The notes beneath the pieces are model-generated. The model saw only the letters and a list, made by a program, of their open reading frames with translations, was not told where the DNA came from and did no database searches. DNA of 64,000 bases, taken from NCBI GenBank assembly GCA_036346395.1, contig CM070604.1, positions 48,821,662 through 48,885,661 of the forward strand, read 5' to 3'. Below are positions 1 to 12,765 of the stretch, in pieces; within the stretch, counting starts at the first letter, position 1; the number at the start of each line of letters is the position of its first letter. Origin of the DNA: Hsuehochloa calcarea. Its lineage: Eukaryota; Streptophyta; Magnoliopsida; Poales; Poaceae. The translations under genes and the position numbers were made by a program.

Positions 1-1668
1 TTTGCCTCTGTCACCAACCACTGTGTGCACCCACCATTTGTTATTTCTTTTTTAAACCGATTGGTCTGGTTAGTTTAAGGCCTCTGTCACCGCCACCATA
101 CACCCACCATTTGCTTTTATTTTTTTAAAAAAAAATACATAAGTGATGAATCACAGATCGCCAAGACAATAGAATAACATATCGTAAGCCAATTTTAATT
201 TTTTTTTTCCATAGCGCATGCTCATGCGTGATGTGTCGGTGATATACCTTAAAGTTAGATATAATTGTATAACGTCTATATTTATGAGTTATTGAATAAC
301 TGTTATTCATTTCCTTCAAAATATCACAGTTACAAAGATTAACGAGTATGTGATTTGTTGGTGAATCTCTTTTAACTTATGATGAAGTCGTTATAAATAT
401 ATCTTATAGTCGGATGTCACAGGTCGAAACATCAGTAACTCTATGACCAGTAATGTATTGATTGATGACCATATTTCACTGGTTATAGATATAGATATAT
501 CGAGTCGATAATGTAAACACATGTTAGAAAACATTGTATTGGATAGACTCACCTTGAGATAATATTAAGATTGTTATAATGTTATGTGTCATTAGTTGGT
601 TTCAAGCAATAATGATGTATAATCCTTAGACCTGAGATCAGAATAGTTATCTACATATGTAATAGCACTCTTAGGGGTTGTCAAACACTACTCGTAACTG
701 GGTAGTTTTAAAGATAACTTTCAGGTATGTTATGAAACATGCATACAAATATTACTCGTCGGATATGAGATTTGCCCCTCCTAACATAATAGGAGAGATA
801 TCTTTAAACCCCTCAAAATGATCGGATAAGGAAGGTGTATTGTCATGCTACTGGTGATCGAAGAGTTCGACCACACAAGGTTATCTGACATTCGATCGAG
901 AAAGTATTAAACAGTCCATAAATGACATAATATTTCACCTCGAGATCAACCAGATATCGTGAGACAAAGGGGAGAGAATGCATGAGTAGGTCGCTTAGTT
1001 CGATCAGTTACAGACTAGTCGTATAGATATACGAGCTGGTCGTAGACTGGTCGAACATAATTACAGAGTGGTCGAAAGCTAGTCGTAAGGAGTTACGAAC
1101 TGGTCGTATAGAGATAGGATCTGATTGTAAATGAATGAGAACCTAGTCGTATATTATATTGCATTAAGCTTCGCCAGATATAATTTGTGTATATTCGAAA
1201 ATCGTTATGTGTGCTAGGAACCCCTAACGACTCTTGGTTGGAAAGGGTTTTTGAGTCACAATCGACTACGAATAAATTTAACGGACCACACACTTAACAG
1301 GTTAGAAAATAACGTGTTAGGATCGCATGGCTGCTTATATCGCAAAAAATCAACTTAGGTAGGAGATGCACTGTCACAGATTGATCTGATCTTGTAAATT
1401 CTGGAGTTCAACACCCGATTTTGTAGTCGCGTGTGTGTTAAGTGGATTTTTCGTAAAGTTGAGATGTAAAATAGACTTATTGCTTTGAATATGCTGCTCA
1501 GGTTTCGAGATATTCACTTCGAATTCCGTGTGCAGTGTTATCTAGTATTTAATTGCTCGGCCTGCTGCTGTATCATGTAAATCAGGCATTCCCTGGCTCA
1601 TTGGTGTCGATGTGTCCTCGAGTTTCATTATTAAATTCATGGATTGAAATGTTAGACAGAGCCACATT
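1..1668 (+). repeat. Tandem unit A1 of a ~2.1-kb repeat family (internally shortened)
   Basis: First of three head-to-tail copies of a non-coding, AT-rich unit. Each copy starts with two short subrepeats built on GCCTCTGTCACC...CACCATTTG (here near 4 and 81), followed by a long block that recurs at 1669 and 3776. This copy lacks the block seen at about 2985-3507 of the next copy: GTGTTAGGAT joins directly to GCATGGCTGC near 1320. No convincing ORF exists on either strand. The family could be a large-unit tandem repeat or the terminal region of an unrecognised transposon. Confidence 0.75.
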
Positions 1669-3775
1669 TGCCTCTGTCACCAACCACCGTGTGCCCCCAC
1701 CACTTGTTATTTCTTTTTTAAACCGATTGGTCTGGTTAGTTTAAGGCCTCTGTACTTACCACCGTACACCCACCATTTGCTTTTATTTTCTTAAAAAAAT
1801 ACATAAGTTATGAATCACAGATCGCCAAAACAATAGAATAACATATCGGAAGCCAATTTTTAATTTTTTCCGTAGCACATGCTCATGCGTGATGTGTTGG
1901 TGATATAACCTAAAGTCAATCATAGAAATAATTATGTAACATCTATATTTATGAGCTATGGAATATCTGTTATTCTCTTCTTTCAAAATATCACAGTTAC
2001 AAAGATTAATGAGTATGTGAATTATTGGTGAAGCTCTTTTAACTTACGATGAAGTCGTTATAAATATATCTCTGGTCGGATGTCATAGGTCGAAATATCA
2101 GTGACTCTACGACTAGTACATATATTAATTGATGACCATGTTTCACCTGTTATAGATATAGAGATACCGAGTCGATAATGTAAACACATGTTAGAAACAC
2201 TGTGTTGGATAGACCCACCTTGAGACGCTATTAAAATTGTTATAATGCTATGTGTCATTAGTTGGTTTCAAGAAATAATGTTGTATAGTCCTTAGATCTG
2301 AGATCAGAATAGTTATCTACATATGTAATAGCACTCTTAGGGGTTGCCAAACACTACTCGTAACTGTGTAGTTATAAATGTAACTTTCAGGTATGCTATG
2401 AAACATGCGTACAAATATAACTCGTCGGATATGAGATTTGCCCCACCTAACATAATAGAAGAGATATCTCTAGCCCCCTCAAAGTGATCAGATAAAGAAG
2501 GTGTATGGTCACGCCACTGGTGATCGAAGAGTTCGACCACATAAGGTTATCTGACACTCGATCGAGATATATTAAATAGTCCATAAATAACATAATATTT
2601 CACCTTGAGATCGACCAGATATCGTGAGACAAAGGAGGAGAATGCATGAGTAGGTCGCTTAGTTCGATAAGTTACGGACTAGTCGTATAGATATATGAGT
2701 TGGTCGTAGACTGGTCGAACATAATTACATAGTGGTTGAAACCTAGTCGTAAGGAGTTACGAACTGGTCGTATAAAGATAGGACCTGATCGTAAATGAAT
2801 GAGAACCTAGTTGTAGATTATATTGCATTAAGGTTCATCCGATATAATTTGTGTGTGTTCGAAAATCGTTATGTGTGCTAGGAACCCCTAACGACTTTTG
2901 GTCAGAAAGGGTTTCCGAGTCACAATCGACTACGTATAAACATAACGGGTCACATACTTAAAGGGTTGAAAATAACGTGTTCGGATATAATTTTTCATGG
3001 GCACTGTAAAAAAAGATGATTAAGAATATTGGGGGGGGGGATAACACAGGTCATAGACGAGAGGCACGAAAGTCATGAGTTGCTCAACTGAAACCCTAGC
3101 CGCCATCTTATTGAGATAGAGCTCTACCGTGCCTGAATTATGCCAAGAGACAATAATTGTTCTTTTGTTCCATAATTCATGCGAGGATTTCTGAGAAGGA
3201 ATTAGGTGATACGTTGTTTGTTCTGCGATACAAGGTCAAATTTCCTTTTCCGTTGGAAATTGAGAGCTTAACGATATCCGCTTGTGGTCTAGCGGCGATC
3301 ATCATGATGCATGTTGGCGAATACCCAAAGAGCTGTAACTCCGTGCATTGACACATGATGTACAGCTGAGTATTGTTCGTCGTCAAGCGCTATGTATCCA
3401 CGATTCTATTCGAGAATATCGGAACATCCTATATCAAAAAGTATCAAACATTCGTTCATAAAATCGATACTTGATCACCAACATACAGCGTCAAGGAAAT
3501 TAAACCAATAGCATGGCGGCCAATATCGCAAAAAAATCAACTTTGGTAGGAGATGCACCGTCATAAATTGATCTAATTTTGTAAATTCGGGAGTTCAACA
3601 CCCGATTTTGTAGTCCGATGTGTGTTAAGTGGATTTTTCGTGAAGTCGAGATGTAAAATAGACTTATTGCTTTGAATATGCTGCTCAAGTTTCGAGTGAC
3701 ATCTAGTATTTAATTGCTCGGCCTGTTGAACTTTCATTTTTAAATTCTTGAATTGAAATCTTACATAGAGCCCCA
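1669..3775 (+). repeat. Tandem unit A2 of the ~2.1-kb repeat family (fullest copy)
   Basis: This copy aligns along its whole length with unit A1 and, in reverse complement, with 23657-25799. It has an extra block of about 520 bp (about 2985-3507) that includes a run of ten G near 3033. That block is present in inverted copy B1 and absent from A1. A cluster of GGTCGTA/TACGAAC motifs lies near 2670-2800. I see no coding potential. Confidence 0.75.
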
Positions 3776-4341
3776 TTTGCCTCTGTCACCAACGACCGTG
3801 TGCAACAAAACAAACACCATTTGTTATTTCTTTTTCAACAACCGATTGGTCTGGTTGGTAAAAGGCATGTGTCACCAACCACCATGTACCCACCATTTGT
3901 TATTTGTTATTTGTTTTTTGAAAATTCTTAAGTGATGAATCACACAGATCGCCAAGACAATAGAATAACATATCGTAAGCCATTTTTTCCCCATATTATA
4001 TGCACATACGTGATGTGTTGGTGATATACCCTAGAGATAATCATAGAGATGATTGTATGATGTCTATATTTATGAGTTATTAAATAAGTATTATTTTGTT
4101 CCTTAAATGAATCATCAGTTATAAAGATTAACAAGTATGTGACTTATTGGTGAAGCTCTTTTAACTTATGATGATGTCGTTCTAAATGTATCTCTGGTCG
4201 TATGTCACTAGTCGTAATACCAGTGACTCTACGATCAGCACATGTATTGATTGATGACCATGTTCCACCAGTCATGGATATAGAGATATCGAATCGATAA
4301 TGTGAACGTATGTTAGAGAACATGGTGTTGGATAGACCCAT
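3776..4341 (+). repeat. Tandem unit A3, cut by a retrotransposon insertion
   Basis: The third head-to-tail copy begins with the same GCCTCTGTCACCAAC subrepeat and matches A1 and A2 up to GATAGACCCA at 4331-4340. The other copies continue with CCTTGAGA, but here the sequence switches to TGACGAGG, the start of a gypsy LTR. The breakpoint fixes the insertion site of the element at 4342. Confidence 0.75.
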
Positions 4342-5016
4342 TGACGAGGATTAAAACCTCTATTTATTATTTAGAAGATAAAGACCATACGTCTTCGTGG
4401 TCGTAACCCCTGAGGCTAACGACCTCACCGGTCGTGAAGATTCCACAGGTTACATAATATCTAACCTGATCGGAGAAGGTTCCTGACCTTGTCTTCGACC
4501 AGTCAAATACTCATAAAGCTTTGAACTGGTATCTGGGTCTAGGACAAGGTATATTCTCTACCGTGTGACGAATGGAACACGTGCTGTATATTCCATACCT
4601 CGCAACGATGCGTAATTCTAAGACACTGGAATACGGTTAAATGACTCACTGACATACAACCGTTCGGCAGTTGATACATTGTCAACTGGCGCCTCTCTCC
4701 GACCAGACGCGTCACTTCTCAATAGGCGTATCTTCAAATGATAACTACCAACGTTTCATCAACTACATATGGAGGACTGTGGACGGAGATAAGGAGGTCG
4801 GACTAGGGAAGATCGATTGGGAAACACTCTCAGAAGAGCAACACAAGCAACAACAAGAGTTGTATTCCAGAATCAGTCTTTAGTCTAGGTTACAGACATC
4901 CATTGTAATAGCCAGTTCATAGCAATAAAGAGCAGTCTCATTACTTTCCAGGAGACACATGTCATTTTCCTCTTTTCCTTATATATCTATAAGTTCGGTG
5001 ATTTCGATCGTCGACA
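4342..5016 (+). repeat. 5' LTR of the truncated gypsy element
   Basis: The start is fixed by the break in repeat unit A3, and the end by CGTCGACA followed by TC and the primer-binding site. The LTR is 675 bp and begins TGACGAGG and ends GACA, fitting TG...CA. It contains several GGTCGT motifs near 4400-4435. AATAAAG at 4924 may be a polyadenylation signal. No 3' LTR partner lies in the window. Confidence 0.75.
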
Positions 5017-5018
5017 TC

Positions 5019-5036
5019 TGGCGCCCACCGTGGGGC
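5019..5036 (+). promoter_or_regulatory. Primer-binding site of the gypsy element
   Basis: TGGCGCCCACCGTGGGGC starts two bases after the LTR end. The leading TGG complements the CCA end of a tRNA, and this general sequence follows the 5' LTR in Tat-lineage plant gypsy elements. The exact tRNA was not determined. Confidence 0.8.
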
Positions 5037-5111
5037 AGAAGGCAAATTTCTCCTGAAGAAGTTCTTCGCTCATTGAAATCCTCGCCATCCTTCATATTTG
5101 TTCATGCGACT

Positions 5112-7335
5112 ATGGCAGGAACTTGGGACGAGGAAAACTGGTTCGATTTCGATGACTACTCCAGCCTCGACATGGAAGCCTGCATTCAGGCCATGCAAGA
5201 GAACGGGGTGTCATCATCTTCCTCATCTGCCGGCTCACAGGTTGCTGACAACAGCGAAGTCAAGCGGATAGATGAGGATGCACCGCTGCGACCAGCGGTG
5301 CTGGCCAAGGAACAAGACTCTCCGATCAGCTCGGAGTGTCCGACAATCTCTCCAAACCCGGTCCTTCCGACCGGTGAAAAAGGTGATGAATCTGCAGCCC
5401 TACAATCCGAGAATCCATACATTCTCGACACCATCATGGCTGACAGGTACTCACCGACGGCTTCTGGAAATTCCAGGAGCCAACTGACATCTAGTAACGG
5501 TGTCGATGAAACTCTCACCGGTCATAGGCCGAGTGGGAACGATAAGGCTCAGCATACGATCAGCAACTCACAGGATCAGGCTGAGTTCACCACGAAGACC
5601 TCAGGAGGTGCTCATCTCCGACCGATCTCCGTCGTGGAAGTCTCTAGTAGAAACACTGAGTAGCTCTCCACTGGTTACAGTGGAAGTTCTCAGGAGGACC
5701 GTTGCTGGAAACACAAAGTCAATGCGATCGGAAATGTTGATCGCAATGTCGTGGACGGTCCTACACACACTGCCTCGCCACCATGTACCAATAGAGATGG
5801 CACGGGCAATCAAGCACCAGTTACTAGAGGCGACAGAATTGATGGACGTCTATCAGTTAACACACCTGTTTCTACCCCACCAGGGATGATGGATCGGAGA
5901 GGACCAGGAGTGAGGTCCAGAGAATGTTCGGATCTACAAATTCCAACAACCTCGATGAACCCTCCGAGGCCTTGATTCATGGTACAAACCTGCGGCGTTT
6001 TGCAATATTCTAAATAATATCGACTTTACCGGCGAGCTCCGGATTTGTCCAACTGATAGGATAGGTATCGGAAATTCTTCAACAAACCGTGCAACGCACA
6101 GAAGCATACCGGGAACATAGGACGGAGCAAAGTCAAACTATGACTTCGTCCCAACGTTCCTCCCTCGGCAGAGGGCAGCACAGGTATGTTGGGAATCAAT
6201 CGATACCAAGACCTCCTCGACGATTTCGACCAACGAGTCATGAAGGAAGGAGGTTATTCCATACCACCACGCCTTCCCCTCGCCGAGAGGATTATTCGCT
6301 TGACCCCAACGATCTGCGTCATCTTCTGGGCCGAGCAGGTGATCAAGTGCGTCGTCTTAACGTCCACGATCAGATCGGAACACTGGAGCCTCAGCTTTCT
6401 AATCTAAGAAACCGGTCTCCAACCGATCACAATCCGGCACCTTTCCAAAGAAGGTGCCATGAGTCAGTCACGGGCTGTCGAGCTTTCTCAGCAGGGCTCC
6501 AGGCCGTGCGTTGGCCTAATAGGTGCGACCGGCCAACATGGATAGGTTCAATGGGTCCCAGAACCCGTTGGAATTCCTCTAGATTTATACCACCACCATC
6601 AGAGCTGCTGGTGGTGATGAAAATGTAATGGCCAACTACTTACCTACGGTACTAGAGGGATCTGCCCGGTCCTGGTTGCTCAACCAACCGGTCGGATCAA
6701 TCTACACTTGGGAACAACTCTGCGATCTCTTGATCATAAATTTTTGGGGTACGTACGATCGTCGTAGAAAGGAGGATGACCTCCATCGGATCCGACAAAA
6801 CCCAAAAGTGACTCTTCGTCAATATATCAAAAGGTTTAGTCAGGTTCGTAACTCGATACCAGAAATTACAGAGTCTTATGTAATTCAAGCTTTCAAGGCG
6901 GGTTTGAGGAATCGGCGGTTTACACAGGATATTGCCATGAACCCTCCACGAACAACCGCCGAGCTTTTTGACATGGCTGATAGGTACGTAGCCGCTAGTG
7001 AAGCGATTGAATGGAGTGAAGCCATAGATCAAAAAGATAAAACTCCTTGACCTGGTTCGGAGAAGCCAGAAAAGAAGCTTAAAAAAGTTCTCAAGAAGAA
7101 GAAGCACCGCAAAAAGGACAATAATGAAGTCCTAGTGGTCCTAGAAAACTTTACCAAAGGTAAGAAAGACTATACCGGTCGGGGCAAGACGAAAAGTCCG
7201 ACCGATGGGTTCAAGAAGAATAAGAAGTGGTGCCCACTTCATAAGCAGGCAGCGCATGATTTACGCACCTACCGTGCTTGGCAAAAGAAGTTGGAGGATT
7301 ACTATGCAGGTAAAGGCCCTCTTCCCTCAATATAG
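5112..7335 (+). pseudogene. Degenerate gag of the Tat-like gypsy element
   Basis: The capsid precursor reading starts at the ATG at 5112, with an acidic N-terminal region (MAGTWDEENWFDFDD) closely matching the minus-strand element's gag near 21150. The frame ends at a TAG at 5661 and resumes in other frames. The Retrotrans_gag core is clear at 6628-7050: LEGSARSWL, then RQYIKRFSQVRNSIPE and FDMADRY. A basic stretch at 7135-7335 ends with a WCPLHKQAAHD zinc-binding-like motif. Gag would form the cytoplasmic virus-like particle. Multiple frame changes make this a pseudogene. Confidence 0.85.
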
Positions 7336-7383
7336 AAATTAGGGGAAGCAAACTCCAAGAAAGACAAGGATGGCGACGAAGAG

Positions 7384-8220
7384 ATGGAGTATCAAGAACC
7401 TCAACATACGGTCAGCATGATCTTTGGGGGATCTTCGTCGTATGACTCACGCCGTCATCTGAAAGCTGTGGAGCGGGAGGTCAACCTTGCGGAGTGTTCC
7501 ATCGCCATCAAACCATCAAGGTGGTCAGACATGATAATCTCCTTCGCCAAAGAAGACTGCCCCGTTCCGTTGACTCGACCGGGTAGGTTTCCTATTATAG
7601 TTGAACCTACTATAAATAATTGCAAGGTCAATCGGGTTTTGATAGATGGGGGTAGCTCTTTAAATATTTTATTTTCGGGAGCATTGGAAGAAATACAGGT
7701 ACCTAGATCCAAGGTGAAACCAGTAAAATATGCCTTCTATGGCATAGTCCCTGGTTCTACCGCTAAACCGATAGGACAAGTATCCTTACCGGTTATGTTC
7801 CGAAGCCCTGACAACTTCCGAACAGAAAAAGTTTCGTTTGATGTGGTTGATTTTGAAACCGCATATAACGGCATTCTTGGTCGTCCGGCTCTAGCAAAAT
7901 TTCTGATAGCCACGCATTACGGTTACCAAAGTTTAAAGATGTCAGGACCAAGAGGTGTCATCATGGTTAGAGTAGATCCGAAAATGGCTTACGCATGCGA
8001 TCGAAGGTCGTTAGAACTGGTCAATGAACTTTCGACCAGAAACACTGACACAACTGCAATGCAGGTCAAATGCTCCAGACCCAGGGTGACACCAAAGCCG
8101 TCCGACCAGACAAAAGAAGTACTCCTCGACAAAGGCGTTCCCCCGGGAAGCGTCAGATCAAGAGACACTGACGGGTCCATCTCGAAGGTGCTGGTCGGAG
8201 AAGGACTCAATCAAAAATAG
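7384..8220 (+). pseudogene. Aspartic protease region of the Tat-like gypsy element
   Basis: An open stretch of 278 codons that would be part of a gag-pol polyprotein. The protease active site is at residues 85-92 (VLIDGGSS), the DGGSS form seen in Tat-lineage elements instead of the classical DTG. GILGRPAL near residue 160 fits the downstream flap/ILG motif. It would cleave the polyprotein inside the particle. It is open itself but sits between broken gag and broken pol; the ATG used here is probably not a true start. Confidence 0.8.
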
Positions 8221-8283
8221 GAAGAGTCGCTCATCTCCTTCCTCCGAGCAAATCAGGACGTATTCGCTTGGCAGACGTCCGAC

Positions 8284-9427
8284 ATGCGCGAAGTCCCCAG
8301 GGAGGTGATTGAGCACATGCTAGCTCTCCAGCCTGACAAAAAACCAGTCAAACAAAATTTAAGGCGCTTCGCGCCTGATCGGAAAGAAGCGTTCCAGTCG
8401 GAGATTGAAAAGCTCATCAAGGCTGGATTTATTCGTGAAGTCCATCACCCTCAATGGCTCGCCAACCCTGTAATGGTTAGAAAAAATAATAGAAGATGGT
8501 GAATCTGTATAGACTTCACAGATTTGAATAAAGCTTGTCCAAAGGATGACTTTCCACTTCCCCGCATTGATCAGCTTGTAGATTCCACTTCCGAGTGTGA
8601 TTTATTAAGTTTTTTAGATGCATATTCAGGGTACCACCAGATTAACATGAGTAAAGAAGATGAAGAGAAAACTTCCTTCATCACTCTATATGGCACTTAT
8701 TGTTATGTTAAGATGTCTTTTGGTCTCAAAAATGCTGGTGTGACTTTTCAAAGATTGATGCAAAAAACCTTTAGCCCACAGATAGGTCGGAATCGAGAAG
8801 CCTACATTGATGATTTGGTTGTAAAAAGTATCAACGCTGGCGATCACATTCTTGACTTGCAGGAGACTTTCAACACTTGAGAAGACATAACCTCAAGTTG
8901 AACCCGGAAAGCTTCTCGGTTTCCTAGTTTCGGCTAGAGGTATCGAGGCAAATCATGCGAAGATATTGGCCATCAGCCAGATGCGCCCTCCGACCACAAA
9001 GAAAGAAGTCCAAAAACTAACTAGTTGTATGGCAGCGCTAAGTCATTTCATAGCCAGGTTAGGAGAAAACGGACTACCTTTCTTTAAGCTTCTTCGGAAA
9101 AACAGAAGTTTCGAATGGACAAAGGAAGCCAATGATGCCTTTGAAAAGCTCAAAGAGTACCTTACGAGCGCTCCGGTCTTAGTCCCTCTGAGACCGGAAG
9201 AGACATTGCTGATTTACGTGGCTGCAACGCCGCAAACTGTCAGTGGTGTACTGGTTGTTGAGCGTGAAAACATCCAACGAACAGTATATTACGTAAGCGA
9301 AGTCTTACATGGACCAAAGGAAAGATACTCATAGGTACAAAAGCTGCTCTGTGGTCTCCTTATGGCTTCAAGGAAACTAAGGCATTATTTTCAAGACCAC
9401 AAAGTGGTCATACCAACCGGGTATCAC
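8284..9427 (+). pseudogene. Reverse transcriptase and partial RNase H, truncated
   Basis: RT blocks appear in order: FIREVHHPQWLANPVMVRK, then CIDFTDLNKACPKDDFPLPRID, FLDAYSGYHQI, MSFGLKNAG and the catalytic YIDD at 8803-8814. A TGA at 8500-8502 interrupts the frame just before CIDF, probably from an Arg codon. A frame change near 8880 is followed by the RT-RNase H connection at 8966-9334, which contains LPFFKLLRK and a run ending GPKERYS. The reading is cut at 9427 within RNase H. Confidence 0.85.
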
Positions 9428-12400
9428 TGTCGGGACCCAAATATGCAAATCTGGACCCTCTGTGTATTCTGCACTAGTCCAGGATCACGCTAGTGCACAC
9501 AGTGTCAACATCGATGAAATATCACATCCATACAACGAATTTAAGAATAAACGAGTACCTTTAAATAACAAACAACTGTTGGGACCTTACGGTCGAGTTT
9601 TACATTTATTAAGCCATGCAAGGCTGACAATAAAGAAATAAACTGCAGCGGAAACGAAATAAACTCCGGTGGCTCCCATCAATTTACCACAGGCAACTGA
9701 CTGGGATCAAGACCCTAACGATCAACCTTCGTAGAATTCTTCTTCAAAAGCGGGCGACGACTCCTCCACTTCTGTTGATTTGTTTAGCAAGAGTGAGTAC
9801 ACACCGTACTCGCAAGTCATACCACAGAATGCATTTATACATGGTGGCTTATTCCAAAGGAATGGCTTTTGTGGTTATTTTGCAGAAATGCAACACTTGC
9901 AATTGAATACAACTAATAGATTGAAAGCATAATTCAAAACAAATAGACAATAATAAGTTCACAATTGATTTCACAAAGTACACACAGTCTAATCAAGTTA
10001 TTCACACAGCTGCACAAGTTATCTCACACAGCTGACCCTTCCCAATTGTTTTTATGAAAATCTACCCCTCGTGTGAAATTCCCGAGCATGTCCATAACCG
10101 AGGACGCGGCTATTCGAATAGATTGGTTTAAACACTCTGCAGAGGCTGTACACTTTACCCACACGATACAACCAGTGTAGCTAGCACTGACCATAACAAA
10201 ACCTTTCAGAGACTTCATCTCAAACAATGACACTCCCGGTGTGCTTTCCTGCCGTCCAATTAGTTCACATAGCCCTTGGAACGACACACACCGTTGGACA
10301 GGGATGCAGCGAATCGTCCCGCGATGTGACCCAAACACAAAGAAGACACACCTCCACCCATCACATAGTTTAAATACAACTTTGAGTTGTCAATGTCAAG
10401 ACTCCATAACTTACTAAGTTAGGCCCAGCCCATACTAGGCATGTGGTCGTACAGTAAGGCCCAGTTCAATGGTGCACAAAGTTAAGTCCTTAATTGACCA
10501 AGGCAAGACTTCCAGTTTTACCCAAATCACAAAGTTTATATCACACAGTTCCACCATTCACACAGATCCACCACTTGCCTCAGTCTAAATCTTTTCCCAC
10601 CCTGTTGATTAAGTGCAACACATGCCATCAACGAGTAACAAAGACACAAACACACGTTTCATCACACGCCCATAATCACTTAGTCAAGTTTATAATTGCA
10701 ACTCTCACATGAAATGATGACTCGTGGCATGGCTAAGCAGTCTAATCGTATCTAACCAACCCACGTTGGTGCTACGATAATACCAACTAATTATTAACCA
10801 ACCTAGGGTGACAAAAGATCATGGCATACAATAGACAAGGTGGCATAACAATTTGGATTAATAACTACACCCAAAAGCATTTAAATAAATACTTGAAATA
10901 GAATGCAATATATTGAAACAAAGTATTTTGAAAACTGGGTTCAATATTACCAAAGGTATAACTTGCCTTGGAATAGGTCTAGGTATTGGTCTTGGTCTTG
11001 AGGTGCTCCTTCTTCTGGAAAATTCCCCGAAGTATCGATGTCTACTCGCAAACGAGACAAAAGAAACAAAAACAAATAAATAACAGAGGCAAAATAAACT
11101 CCAAAAATCAAATAAAATTCACCATTAAATAGATCTTAATTTTATATGAATTTACAAATTTGAATGGGCTCAATCGGAGTTCGGATGCAAAAGATATGGG
11201 CTTTGGAAATTTTGAAAACCAATTAAAACCCTAATGTGGATTTATACGATTTTCCCAAATTATTTTTATAAAGGAAAATCAAATTATTGCGCAATGCTTG
11301 CGTCAGCCGAGGAAAAAGAAAATAAATAAAAATCGCTCGACAGTGGGACCCATCGTCGATGGCTCGGCCCACGGTGGACTGGGTCCTCCGAGCCGAGGCA
11401 AAGCTGGCGCGGTGAACCGGGAGGCGTGGCGCTGATGCGGCGGCCACGTAGGTGACACGCCAGCGCTGAGGGTGATGTGGCTGCACACGTGGACAGCCAC
11501 GGAGGCAGAACGCCGGCACTCCGCGACCACTGCCCGGCGGATAACGGCTCCACGGGCGTGAGGTGCACTCGGACTCGGCGTGACTGGCGATCTCGGTGAC
11601 ACGGTCACTACTCGCGGAGATGACCAGAACGGCGGCGGCGACACGAGGAGCGGCGGAGCGGTGCGGCCGATGGCGGCGACGGCGAGGTAGGGCTTCCCCA
11701 GGGCAACGAACGCGCGCATAGGGTTGCCCTTGGCGAGGCGAACTCGGGGGTGGGCTTAGTGGCGGCTGAAGCTCACCGGTGGCTGCGCAATCCGGCGAGG
11801 AAGATCACGGCGGTGCTGAGGTTCGAGCTCCGATTCTGGCGAAACGACGACGATCTAGGTTTAGCGGCTGTGGGCAAAGGCGGCGGGGGTGGATGCGATC
11901 CTCGTGACACTGGCGCGGCTTTAAATAGGCCCGAGAAACCCTACAATCCAAGTCGATGACGGCGGCGGCGCGCGGGAGAATCGGAACGAAGTCCCGATAG
12001 GAGACGATGAACAGTGTTTCGGTGGGACCCACTTGTCAGCGGCGGTGGCTCGGACGAAGGTGTGTGGAAAAAGGCGATTCCTCGGCGGTCCCACTTGACA
12101 GAGAGACAGAGACGACGCGGTACGGGCGGCCGAGATTCAAGCGGGAGCCACGCGGCGACAATCCAACGGGTCAAGGCGGTGAGATCGCGGGCGAGTGGCA
12201 GCCGGGCGATGATGATCCAACGGCTGGGAGTGAGCGGGCTGGAATAGTGTTGGGTTTCGGCCCAATACTGTTCCGAGGAATTTAAATAGATTTTTCTTTT
12301 TAATAAATCCAGAAAATACAAATAGCAATTAGAAAATAGCAAATGACTTTGGAAAAATCCCAAAAAATTCTATAAAATATATCCAAGCATATAGAATCAA

Positions 12401-12571
12401 AATAAAATAATTTTGGCAATTGTTGGTGTTGGGATTAAGCACATTAAATCAATTTGTCCTAAAAGTCCATATTAAGCTTTTTAAATTAATATTCAAATAA
12501 ATCCAAATGGTGAATTTTCTTACTACTATTATTTAAAAGATTTTTAAAGCTCTGAAAATTGGGATGTTACA
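9428..12571 (-). repeat. 3' LTR (3.1 kb) of a Tekay/RIRE3-like gypsy element
   Basis: On the minus strand the LTR starts TGTAACATCCC (12571) and ends with GGGTCCCGACA (9428). The start is fixed by the polypurine tract next to it. A CTATTTAAAGCC TATA-like box lies at about 11921-11932 on the minus strand, followed by GC-rich sequence (11300-11930) whose ORFs look like low-complexity shadows. A related, diverged LTR lies at 61620-62959. The opposite LTR of this element is missing from the window. Confidence 0.8.
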
Positions 12572-12573
12572 AA

Positions 12574-12587
12574 CCTCCCCCCCTTAA
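12574..12587 (-). promoter_or_regulatory. Polypurine tract
   Basis: On the minus strand AAGGGGGGGAGG lies directly before the LTR start TGTAACATCCC. This is the expected plus-strand primer site of an LTR retrotransposon and confirms that 9428-12571 is the 3' LTR. Confidence 0.8.
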
Positions 12588-12765
12588 ACGAATCTCGACC
12601 CCGAGATTCCGGTTAGCTAGAGAAAAGGCTCGGAAACTCGGCTTTCAACTCTTCTTCATGTTCCCACGTTGCTTCTCCTTTTGAGTGGTTACTCCACTGG
12701 ACTTTGCAAAAACGAATGGTCTTGCTTCTGGTGCGGCGCTCTGCGACATCCAAAATCCTGATAGG

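Larger units (their letters stand above)
4342..9427 (+). mobile_element. Ty3/gypsy retrotransposon (RIRE2/Tat-like), 3' truncated
   Basis: A plus-strand LTR element with a 5' LTR (4342-5016), primer-binding site, gag, protease and reverse transcriptase followed by the start of RNase H. It stops at 9427, where another element's LTR begins, so integrase and the 3' LTR are missing. Frames are broken by several stops and frameshifts, so it cannot move on its own. The gag and protease resemble those of the minus-strand element at 15391-21993, but the LTR sequences differ, so these are related, distinct families. The RIRE2/Tat assignment rests on recalled motif similarity. Confidence 0.85.

Noticed and set aside
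4671..4883. 70-codon ORF in the 5' LTR of the first gypsy element
   Set aside because: It lies wholly within the LTR before the primer-binding site and has no motif.
11223..12363. Overlapping 60-140-codon ORFs in the GC-rich part of the 3.1-kb LTR
   Set aside because: They sit inside an LTR, overlap one another on both strands, and contain no domain.
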